Assembly: GCA_041874725.1 (NCBI GenBank)
Contig: CP097466.1
Location: 558,001 to 622,000 of the forward strand
Direction of reading: 5' to 3'
DNA: 64,000 bases
Source: Duganella sp. BuS-21
GTDB taxonomy: Bacteria; Pseudomonadota; Gammaproteobacteria; Burkholderiales; Burkholderiaceae_D
Positions 36,339-43,114 of the stretch are shown piece by piece. Made by a program: the position numbers and the translations under genes. Below the pieces are notes generated by a model. It saw only the letters and a program-made list of their open reading frames with translations. It was not told where the DNA came from and did no database searches. Position 1 is the first letter of the stretch. The number at the start of each line of letters is the position of its first letter.

Positions 36339-36635
36339 ATGGACATAGACTTTAAAGACCATGTGTACGATCGACTGGAAACTGACCCAACCTTCACGGG
36401 CGGTTTTTCAAGGCCCATCGTAACGGCATACAGGAAGCGCTTGCAACTCATCCGGGGAGCCGTAGATGAGCGGGCGTTCTATGCAATGAAATCGCTGCAT
36501 TTTGAGAAGCTCCAGGGTGACCGTGCTGGACAGTACTCGATGCGGCTGAATGATCAGTGGCGTTTGATTCTTGAGCTGAAGAAGCAAAGCGACGGCAAGT
36601 CTGTCCTGATCATTTCTATCGAAGACTATCATTGA
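36339..36635 (+). CDS. higB: HigB/RelE-family toxin
   Basis: A 98-residue protein of the RelE/HigB mRNA-interferase fold: KSLHFEKLQGDRAGQYSMRLNDQWRLILEL is typical, with basic and aromatic residues in the catalytic strand. HigB cleaves mRNA on the ribosome when not held by its antitoxin. No ribosome-binding site precedes the ATG, matching the near-leaderless promoter proposed. Toxin-before-antitoxin order is the higBA arrangement. The antitoxin ATG follows the stop by 14 bp. Confidence 0.9.
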   Translation: MDIDFKDHVYDRLETDPTFTGGFSRPIVTAYRKRLQLIRGAVDERAFYAMKSLHFEKLQGDRAGQYSMRLNDQWRLILELKKQSDGKSVLIISIEDYH

Positions 36636-36649
36636 ATTTGGAGACCAAA

Positions 36650-37768
36650 ATGGGTGCACGAATCGCAGCCGAGGTATTCCCGCCAGGGGAGTTCTTAAAA
36701 GATGAGCTTGAGGCCAGAGGATGGACTCAAGCTGAGTTTGCGGAAATTATTGGCAAAGATACTCGCTTGGTAAGCGAAGTTATGAGTGGTAAACGTATTG
36801 TTACGCCTGAGACAGCGGTTGCGCTGGGACAGGCACTCGGCACTGGTCCAGAACTTTGGATGAATTTGGAAAGTCAGTATCAACTATCTAAAGTACGTTC
36901 CTCCGGGGAGAACTCAATTGAACGGAAGGCAAAACTTCATAGTAAGTTCCCCGTCAGGGAGATGGTCAAACGAGGATGGATAGAAGCATCTAAAAATATC
37001 GATATATTGGAAGCTCAACTATTGGCATTTTTCGGAATTTCGTCGATAGATGAGACTCCTGCTTTCTCTCACGCCGCTAAGAAGCAATCATACGATGATA
37101 CGTCTACACTACAGATAGCTTGGCTCTTTAGGGCTAGAGCACTTTCAAGAGCTGCTCCCGCTCAAAAATTCTCTGAATCTAAACTAAAACAAGTTTTTGA
37201 AGATCTTAAAGAACTGACCGAATTTGTTGATGGTGCTCGTTCGGTGGCATCCATACTTGGAAACGCTGGAATTCGTTTTGTTGTCCTAGAGAGTCTGCCA
37301 GGGTGCAAGATTGATGGTGCATGTTTTTGGTTAGACAAATCAAGTCCAGTAATTGCAATGTCTCTGCGATTCGATAGGGTAGACAATTTTTGGCATACGC
37401 TTTTCCATGAATTAGATCATATTGTTCATCGTGAAGGCATGACTGAACCTATCCTAGATATTGATATTCAGAGCGATGAAGAAAAGCCTGCTAACGAGAT
37501 TCGAGCAAATGAAGCTGCTGCGGAGTCTTTGATTCCTCGTGCGGATTTAGAAGGTTTTATCGCGAGAGTAAGTCCTATGTTTAGCGATGAGTCTATTGTA
37601 GGTTTTGCGCGACGGATGCGCGTTCATCCTGGCATCGTTGTGGGGCAGTTGCAAAATAGAAGGCTACTTCCTTGGAGCTTTCATAGGAAGAAATTAGAAA
37701 AAGTTCGTGAATTTGTTGTTGGTTCAGCTTTAACAGATGGTTTTGGTAGGATGATTGAAGTCTCGTAA
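36650..37768 (+). CDS. higA: HigA-type antitoxin fused to ImmA/IrrE-like metallopeptidase
   Basis: A 372-residue two-domain protein. The N-terminal ~75 residues are a HigA-type HTH (RIAAEVFPPGEFLKDELEARG and TQAEFAEIIGKDTRLVSEV). After a helical linker, residues about 170-330 resemble the ImmA/IrrE metallopeptidase domain with the zinc motif HELDH at 253-257 and a later Glu-rich segment (ANEIRANEAAAE). Plain HigA is about 100 residues. ATG 36650 has GGAG 6-7 nt upstream; an in-frame TTG at 36632 overlaps higB. The protease may couple antitoxin loss to a signal; that is inference. Confidence 0.88.
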   Translation: MGARIAAEVFPPGEFLKDELEARGWTQAEFAEIIGKDTRLVSEVMSGKRIVTPETAVALGQALGTGPELWMNLESQYQLSKVRSSGENSIERKAKLHSKFPVREMVKRGWIEASKNIDILEAQLLAFFGISSIDETPAFSHAAKKQSYDDTSTLQIAWLFRARALSRAAPAQKFSESKLKQVFEDLKELTEFVDGARSVASILGNAGIRFVVLESLPGCKIDGACFWLDKSSPVIAMSLRFDRVDNFWHTLFHELDHIVHREGMTEPILDIDIQSDEEKPANEIRANEAAAESLIPRADLEGFIARVSPMFSDESIVGFARRMRVHPGIVVGQLQNRRLLPWSFHRKKLEKVREFVVGSALTDGFGRMIEVS

Positions 37769-37786
37769 TCGAAATTGGGAGATGCA

Positions 37787-38257
37787 ATGGCTACGAAAAG
37801 TGAACGTTTGCAGCAACTTGTCCAGCTCTATCAAGAAGCGGGAGAAAAATGGCCTGCAACGATGAGAGATGTCGCTCAATGGGCGATACGTGTTGGCAAA
37901 TGGGCACCGCATCCCTCAGCAATAGTAAGTCAATGCGCCGAAGAGTTGTCTCGTGCTTTAAGGGATGAATATGTCCGCGATGAGCAAGGGCGTCGGGTTA
38001 GAACTAAGCACGCGGCGGCTTACACTAAAGGTACAGAGCAGTTTGTGCTTTGGGACGATGTAAGAACCGCGTCACCAGAGCACATGAAGCTTGCATTCCA
38101 ACAACGTAGGCAGCAAATTCTAGGTGACTGCAAGCAACTGAAAAATGATGTTGATAGCTATAACGAAAATCGTAAGCCAGTCCTGCCCGTTCAGGTTGTG
38201 TTCGATTTTACGTATGACTTAGAAGAGGCAGAGTTATCTCGCCGCAAGGTCGCTTGA
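37787..38257 (+). CDS. Hypothetical protein in the higBA unit
   Basis: A 156-residue soluble, mainly helical protein (SERLQQLVQLYQEAGEKWP at the start, then QQRRQQILGDCKQLKNDVDSY near 105-125). No family recognised. The ATG at 37787 follows GGGAG with good spacing; an in-frame ATG at 37775 is less well placed. It begins 18 bp after the antitoxin gene and its stop lies at the next gene's possible TTG start, so the four genes form one unit. Confidence 0.75.
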   Translation: MATKSERLQQLVQLYQEAGEKWPATMRDVAQWAIRVGKWAPHPSAIVSQCAEELSRALRDEYVRDEQGRRVRTKHAAAYTKGTEQFVLWDDVRTASPEHMKLAFQQRRQQILGDCKQLKNDVDSYNENRKPVLPVQVVFDFTYDLEEAELSRRKVA

Positions 38258-38280
38258 GACTGAATAAGGCTAGTTCCACT

Positions 38281-39204
38281 ATGGATGAAAAGCAGCATCG
38301 AATTGCATTCGCATATTTTTTGGAGAACTGGACCTTTTCAAAGGACTCTAGTGACTATTTGAGAGCGAACGGGGAAAAAATCACGCCGGAAGAATATCGC
38401 TCTGACATGAAAGGTTCCGTTTTTTGTCCAGAATGTTCAACGCCGTTAAGTAGAGCCCCGGAAATTGCTGAAATCTTTACAAACGAGCGTACGGCACACT
38501 TTCGGCATAAAGGAACGTATAAAGCAATCTACTGTTCACTTAGGGTATCTAGAGCAGCTGGGCTGCAATATCATAGTGAGGAAGAAGCTCGTCGGGCTAT
38601 TCAGAACGAAAATCTCGTATTAATTGGGGGGTGGGCGGAGAACCCACCCGAAATACGAGACGACGACGATGCCGATCTTGAGTTTCGGCAAACTCAAATC
38701 GTTGATCCTGATGGGCCTATGACTGAGATGCCGTTAGGTCGTCATATAGGAAGAACGGTGCTTCTTCCTACAAAAATATCTAGTGTCTTAGCAATTTGCA
38801 GAAATTTTGATAAGAATATTCATCGGGCATTTTATTTCCCAGATAGCCAATATGCCTTACATTTGCGAAGCATACTTTATGATGTTACTCGCTTGATTGA
38901 TAGTGAGCTTCCAGAGCGTGGTAACCTATACTTTGGAAAAATTGTAGGATTTTCGAGGTTATCCCATAGAAACATCATTTATCTAAAGGTGGAAAATTTT
39001 CCTGAGCTAAAGATCTATACCTATCCCCGATTTGATGAAAGAAAGAAAATTGACAGCGAGTCTGTGGGACGAGTATTGTTGTTCTATGGGATTGTGAGCG
39101 ACAAGGGAGAAGGTGTACCCCGTTGTATGACCACGACTTGGGGGCAATATAGCCTTCTTCCGAAACAGTACGAAAAATTTCTCCCTTGGTATACTTCGAA
39201 CTAG
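38281..39204 (+). CDS. CoiA-like protein with Cys/His cluster
   Basis: A 307-residue protein. Near residues 43-85 it has FCPECSTPLSR followed by AHFRHKGTYKAIYC, a CPxC...HFxHK pattern like the N-terminal region of competence-associated CoiA-like proteins, which also carry nuclease-like domains. The remaining 200 residues are not recognised. A TTG at 38254, overlapping the previous stop as TTGA with AAGG before it, is an alternative start. Its TAG stop and that of the convergent recombinase share the palindrome CTAG at 39201-39204. Confidence 0.75.
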   Translation: MDEKQHRIAFAYFLENWTFSKDSSDYLRANGEKITPEEYRSDMKGSVFCPECSTPLSRAPEIAEIFTNERTAHFRHKGTYKAIYCSLRVSRAAGLQYHSEEEARRAIQNENLVLIGGWAENPPEIRDDDDADLEFRQTQIVDPDGPMTEMPLGRHIGRTVLLPTKISSVLAICRNFDKNIHRAFYFPDSQYALHLRSILYDVTRLIDSELPERGNLYFGKIVGFSRLSHRNIIYLKVENFPELKIYTYPRFDERKKIDSESVGRVLLFYGIVSDKGEGVPRCMTTTWGQYSLLPKQYEKFLPWYTSN

Positions 39205-40181
39205 CGAAGCTTGCGGGCAAGATCTTCAGCTCGCAAATGGGTATAGCGTTTAAGCATGTCGAGAGTCCTGTGGCCGGTAATCGCTGCAACCTCCATAACG
39301 TTAATGCCTTTTTCAAACAAACGACTGGTAGCTTCATGGCGTAGATCATGGAATCGAACGTCCTTGATATTGGCCCGATGGGGTTCACATGCGCGTTCGA
39401 ATGCTTGGCTTATTGACTCAGCCTGTAATGCAAACACTCTACCCTCACTCTTTACTCCGAACTCTTTGAGCGCTTTAATAGCTGCCTTTGAAAGAGGTAC
39501 AGTACGAGGTACATCAATCTTTGTCATGGGTATGTGTGCTGTCTGTTTTTTCAAGTCTACTTCCTCCCAAGCAAGCGAGGCCAATTCACTCCTGCGCATC
39601 CCAGTTTCAACTGCTAGTGCGATGATCGTTCGCAGTTCCGTCGATTCAGTGGCGGTTAGGATCTTTGTTAATTCTGCTTGCGTAACCCGCCGTTCTCGAC
39701 CTCGAGGCTTCGTCGGTTTGCGCACCTGAGCGGTAGGAAGGCCTCCAGGTAGAGCAATGCCCCAGTCCATAGACGCGCTCTTTAATGCTCGGTTTAGCAA
39801 GTTGATTTCATGAATGACAGACTGTGGGCCGACGACTTGCAGCCGCTGGTCTCGGAACGCAGCGACTTGAGTTGAATTTAAGCTTGCTAGGCGATAATCA
39901 CCAAACGCTTCTATCAATGTTTTAATGCGTGATTTATCTGACTGCTCGCTTCGCTTTGTTGGAAGCACCTCGTCTGCGAAACGTTGGAGCACATCCCTGA
40001 CGAGGGTTGCTTCGGCCTCGGACCGAGACACAAATACGCCTCGCTCCATTTCCGATTCAATGATCGTGGCCCACCGCTTTGCATCCGCCTCTTTGGTGAA
40101 AGTTTTCGTTTGCGTTGGATACCCGCGCTTACGAATTTGTACGTGGTATTGACCCTCGCCTTTTTTTCGGATCGTCGGCAT
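39201..40181 (-). CDS. Tyrosine recombinase (island integrase)
   Basis: A 326-residue site-specific recombinase that would catalyse integration and excision at the tRNA-Arg att site. An N-terminal arm-binding-like region (1-55) and a core-binding region (about 60-150) precede the catalytic domain. The catalytic set is visible: Arg196 in GMRRSEL, Lys221, His278 and Arg281 in FHDLRHEATSRL, His304 in ITGHRTL and nucleophile Tyr313 in KRYTHL. All are intact, so it should be active. ATG 40179-40181 (MPTIRKKGEGQYHVQIRKRG) is the natural start. Confidence 0.96.
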   Translation of the reverse strand: MPTIRKKGEGQYHVQIRKRGYPTQTKTFTKEADAKRWATIIESEMERGVFVSRSEAEATLVRDVLQRFADEVLPTKRSEQSDKSRIKTLIEAFGDYRLASLNSTQVAAFRDQRLQVVGPQSVIHEINLLNRALKSASMDWGIALPGGLPTAQVRKPTKPRGRERRVTQAELTKILTATESTELRTIIALAVETGMRRSELASLAWEEVDLKKQTAHIPMTKIDVPRTVPLSKAAIKALKEFGVKSEGRVFALQAESISQAFERACEPHRANIKDVRFHDLRHEATSRLFEKGINVMEVAAITGHRTLDMLKRYTHLRAEDLARKLR

Positions 40182-40213
40182 GTGTAGATGATTTAGTTGA
40201 CTTGAGGCATCAG

Positions 40214-40231
40214 TGTGCCAAAATTGTGCCA
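40214..40231. repeat. Right copy of the 18-bp island-end repeat
   Basis: Identical to 34958-34975 (TGTGCCAAAATTGTGCCA), 46 bp inside the right att repeat and just upstream of the recombinase gene, so binding there could also autoregulate it. Confidence 0.65.
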
Positions 40232-40249
40232 ATAAAGGAAGGAATCGAT

Positions 40250-40279
40250 ATAGTGGCTTTAGGTACAGCCACTATTTTT
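40250..40279. repeat. Hairpin abutting attR
   Basis: ATAGTGGCT (40250-40258) and AGCCACTAT (40267-40275) with an 8-nt loop, followed by a T-run that runs into the right att repeat at 40278. It could be a rightward terminator or a structured recombination site. Confidence 0.55.
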
Positions 40280-40328
40280 GGCCTCCGAAGCCAAGGGTCG
40301 TGGGTTCGATCCCCGCCAGCCGCACCAC
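40278..40328. repeat. attR: right 51-bp direct repeat, partial tRNA-Arg
   Basis: Exact copy of 34825-34875. It carries only the 3' part of tRNA-Arg from the anticodon stem and cannot make a tRNA alone. From here to 40493 no gene is seen. Confidence 0.92.
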
Positions 40329-40493
40329 AAATCGCAGTGAAATCAAGCACTTACCTGAAAAGCGAATGCTGCGCCGCAGCGTAGAATCGCACGCGCTAGC
40401 AACGCCGCGTGTGGAAAAATCGCTTAAACTTTTCTGCAACATTTTTGACGAAAATCAAAACGCCGACAGCTTTTCCGGTGTTGCGGGCCTTTG

Positions 40494-41381
40494 TCAGGTC
40501 TTCCGGTAGACGCCAACGCTGATATCGCTTGGGAAAAGTCGAAGGACGGGCGCCACGGTGAGAATGCCGAAGTACTGGACCAGCAAATTCACTGTGCTCA
40601 CATTGCGTGCGCAACTCAGACGGTCCCATAGCCCTTTCACGCGCACCGATGGCAGCTCCACGGTTTTCTCGTGGACCAACCCTGTTTGCTGCACCAGCCG
40701 GGTCAAATTATCAGGAGCGAAGTAGTGGACGTGCGGGGAAGGCAGGTTTTCCTGCCAGAGCCGTCGGAATGGACTGCTCCATCCGACCCGGGCCAATAGC
40801 TTGGACAATAAATAGAAGAAGCCGCGACTGTTCGGCAGGTTGAGTACCAGTATGCCGCCCTTGTTCATGCGCGCATTGCAGGCATCGAGGGCGTCCTTGA
40901 TGGAAGGGATGTGCTCGATCACGTCGTTGAACACGATGACGTCGAATTTATCTTCCGGACTCAGCGCATCGGGGAAATAACCACCCACGACGTGCAGTCC
41001 CTTTTTCAGCGTGGCGTTGCGGACCTGGTCGTCCGGCTCGATGCCCAGGCTTTGAAACTCCGTGCCGACCTCTTCAAGAAACCAGCCGTGGGCGCAGCCG
41101 ACTTCAAGCAGCTTGCGCCCGGTCGGCTTGGTCATGGGACGGATCAGCGAGATCAGGTCCCGGAAATTTTCGGTGCGGATCGCGCGCAGGCCGCGTTCTC
41201 GTTCTTCCTCGTCCACCACATCGTGCATCGCCTGCACGTTGATAGTGGGTTCCAGCGAGGTGCCTTCATATTTGCAAGCCGGGCAGACGAAGTGCCAGGG
41301 TTGTAGGCCCGCTTGGCAGGGTGTTTGACAAACCGGGCAGTTGCGTTGCGCGCTTGCTTCCTGTTTCAATGTACTCTCCAA
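40494..41381 (-). CDS. SAM-dependent methyltransferase with N-terminal zinc ribbon
   Basis: A 295-residue class I methyltransferase. Four Cys in two CPxC-type pairs (CPVC at 15-18, CPAC at 33-36) form a probable zinc ribbon. The SAM motif is LLEVGCAHGWFLEEV, with the acidic motif II in DVIVFNDVIEHIPS. C-terminally it resembles methyltransferases from sugar or surface-polysaccharide gene sets. No such cluster adjoins it here, so the substrate is open. It is the first gene outside the island on the right. Confidence 0.88.
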   Translation of the reverse strand: MESTLKQEASAQRNCPVCQTPCQAGLQPWHFVCPACKYEGTSLEPTINVQAMHDVVDEEERERGLRAIRTENFRDLISLIRPMTKPTGRKLLEVGCAHGWFLEEVGTEFQSLGIEPDDQVRNATLKKGLHVVGGYFPDALSPEDKFDVIVFNDVIEHIPSIKDALDACNARMNKGGILVLNLPNSRGFFYLLSKLLARVGWSSPFRRLWQENLPSPHVHYFAPDNLTRLVQQTGLVHEKTVELPSVRVKGLWDRLSCARNVSTVNLLVQYFGILTVAPVLRLFPSDISVGVYRKT

Positions 41382-41523
41382 ACGTTAGCGGGTTGGGGCC
41401 AAGGTGTGGTGCAAAGACTAACATAATTAAGACAATAACTACCTAACAAAATCAGTATCTTGATTGCTTGCACATTCGCGGCCATGGTCTACTTGTTAGC
41501 TATCTGAACGGTGGAGACGGCGA

Positions 41524-43074
41524 GTGAAAATGCGGAATCTGGTGGTGGCGCTGGCGTTGGCGTGTGCTTCGGTGGGGGCGGCGGAATATAGCAATCCTGT
41601 GATCTATGCCGATTACTCCGATCCCGATGTCATCCGCGTGGGGAACGATTATTTCATGGTGGCGTCCAGCTTCCATTTTTCGCCGGGCATTCCGATTCTC
41701 ACGTCCAAGGATCTGGTGAACTGGAAAATCCTCGGCCACGTGCTGCCCAAGCTGGGCTTTCATCCTTCCTACGATATGGTCCCGCCGTTTCCGTTGACCG
41801 ATAGCGTGTCCAAGCCGGTCGGCGATGGCTTGCGTTACGCCGGCGGTGTGTGGGCGCCGTCGATCCGTTTCCATAACAAGTTGTTCTACGTGTACTGGGC
41901 CACGCCGGGGGAGGGCATTTTCATGAGCTCCTCCAGCGATCCCGCCGGGCCCTGGTCCGAGCCAGTGATGGTGCTGGCCGGCGCCGGCTATGAAGATCCG
42001 TGCCCGTTCTGGGACGACGACGGCAAGGCCTACCTGATCCACTCCAAGGTCGGCGCCGGACCCGGCATCCTGCACGCCATGAGCCCGGACGGCAAGACGC
42101 TGTACGACGCCGGCAAGACCATCATCGAAGACAAGGTCAACCTGCCCATCTTCGAAGGCCCCAAAGTCTACAAGCGCAACGGCTACTACTATGTGTTCGC
42201 GCCGATCGGCGGCGTCGAGACGGGTCCGCAGGCGGTGCTGCGCTCGCGCACCATCGACGGGCCGTATGAAACCCATCTCGCGCTCAAGCCGGGCAATGGC
42301 CTGAAGGGGCCGCACCAGGGCGGCTATGTGGAGACGCCGTCGGGGCAGGGCTGGTTCATTCACTTCAACAGCACCGGTGCTTTCGGCCGCATTGCGCACC
42401 TGCAGCCGGTGGTGTGGAAAGACGACTGGCCTATCATGGGTGACGCCACCACGCCGGTGCTCAAGCACGCCACGCCGGATACCACGGAAAAATCACCGGA
42501 CTTCAAGCTGCAGGACAGCGATGAATTCTCATCCAACAAGCTGGGCTTGCAGTGGTCATGGAATCATAATCCGGACAACACGCGCTGGAGCCTGAGCAAA
42601 CGTCCCGGTTTCATGCGCATGGAAGCGAGCAAGTCCAGCTACCTGGTCGGCGCGCGCAATACGTTGACGCAGATCTTGCAAGGGCCGCAATCCGACATCA
42701 CCACCCGCCTGGAACTGGGCGGCATGGCCGATACGCAGCGCGCCGGCCTGAGTATGTTCGGTGTGAAGGTGCCGTGGGCCGGCGTGGTGCGCGACGGCGG
42801 CGAGAATTACATCGCCTATTCGAACGCCGGCGAGGAAACGCGCGGCGCGAAGATCGATGCGCCGGCCGTGATCTTGCGCGCCGTGGTCAAGGAAGACCAG
42901 ACCGTGCAGTTTTCCTACGCACTCAATGAAAAAGGGCCGTACACGAATCTCGGCCCGAGGACGCAACTGGCGAAGTTCTCATGGTGGAAAGGCAGCCGGC
43001 CCGCCGTCTTCACCTACGTGAAGAACGACGCGGCCGGCTATATCGACGTCGACTGGTTCCGCCTCGCTCACTGA
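41524..43074 (+). CDS. Secreted glycoside hydrolase, GH43 family
   Basis: A 516-residue enzyme with a signal peptide (about 1-20, cleavage after VGAA). A GH43 five-bladed propeller covers about 21-310: catalytic base Asp in YSDPDVIRVGNDYFM, pKa-modulating Asp in GYEDPCPFWDD, and acid Glu in IFEGPKVYKRNGYYY. A C-terminal beta-sandwich (about 330-515) is typical of beta-xylosidase/arabinanase-like GH43. GTG 41524 has GGAG at the right spacing; ATG 41530 is two codons later. It is convergent with a GH28 gene across an 8-bp tandem repeat. Confidence 0.92.
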   Translation: MKMRNLVVALALACASVGAAEYSNPVIYADYSDPDVIRVGNDYFMVASSFHFSPGIPILTSKDLVNWKILGHVLPKLGFHPSYDMVPPFPLTDSVSKPVGDGLRYAGGVWAPSIRFHNKLFYVYWATPGEGIFMSSSSDPAGPWSEPVMVLAGAGYEDPCPFWDDDGKAYLIHSKVGAGPGILHAMSPDGKTLYDAGKTIIEDKVNLPIFEGPKVYKRNGYYYVFAPIGGVETGPQAVLRSRTIDGPYETHLALKPGNGLKGPHQGGYVETPSGQGWFIHFNSTGAFGRIAHLQPVVWKDDWPIMGDATTPVLKHATPDTTEKSPDFKLQDSDEFSSNKLGLQWSWNHNPDNTRWSLSKRPGFMRMEASKSSYLVGARNTLTQILQGPQSDITTRLELGGMADTQRAGLSMFGVKVPWAGVVRDGGENYIAYSNAGEETRGAKIDAPAVILRAVVKEDQTVQFSYALNEKGPYTNLGPRTQLAKFSWWKGSRPAVFTYVKNDAAGYIDVDWFRLAH

Positions 43075-43114
43075 CTCACTGACTCACTGACTTACTGACT
43101 TACTGACTTACTGA
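43067..43114. repeat. Six tandem copies of an 8-bp unit
   Basis: CTCACTGA three times then CTTACTGA three times. The first unit contains the TGA stop of the GH43 gene and the last contains the TAA stop of the convergent GH28 gene. Confidence 0.9.

Larger units (their letters stand above)
34825..40328. mobile_element. Genomic island in tRNA-Arg with tyrosine recombinase
   Basis: About 5.45 kb between perfect 51-bp repeats (34825-34875, 40278-40328). The recombinase gene lies at the right end. Base composition of the cargo (for example 36.9-39.2 kb) is plainly AT-richer than the flanks. Cargo: two leftward genes, then higB, higA-metallopeptidase, an unknown gene and a CoiA-like gene rightward. 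No relaxase, replication or capsid genes are visible, so it is non-conjugative by itself. Confidence 0.9.

Noticed and set aside
40278..40323. Possible second tRNA-Arg
   Set aside because: Only the 3' part is present; acceptor 5' strand and D-arm are missing, so it is the att copy.
43067..43114. CRISPR-like array
   Set aside because: Units are 8 bp with no spacers; it is a simple tandem repeat. No CRISPR array or cas gene was seen anywhere in the window.
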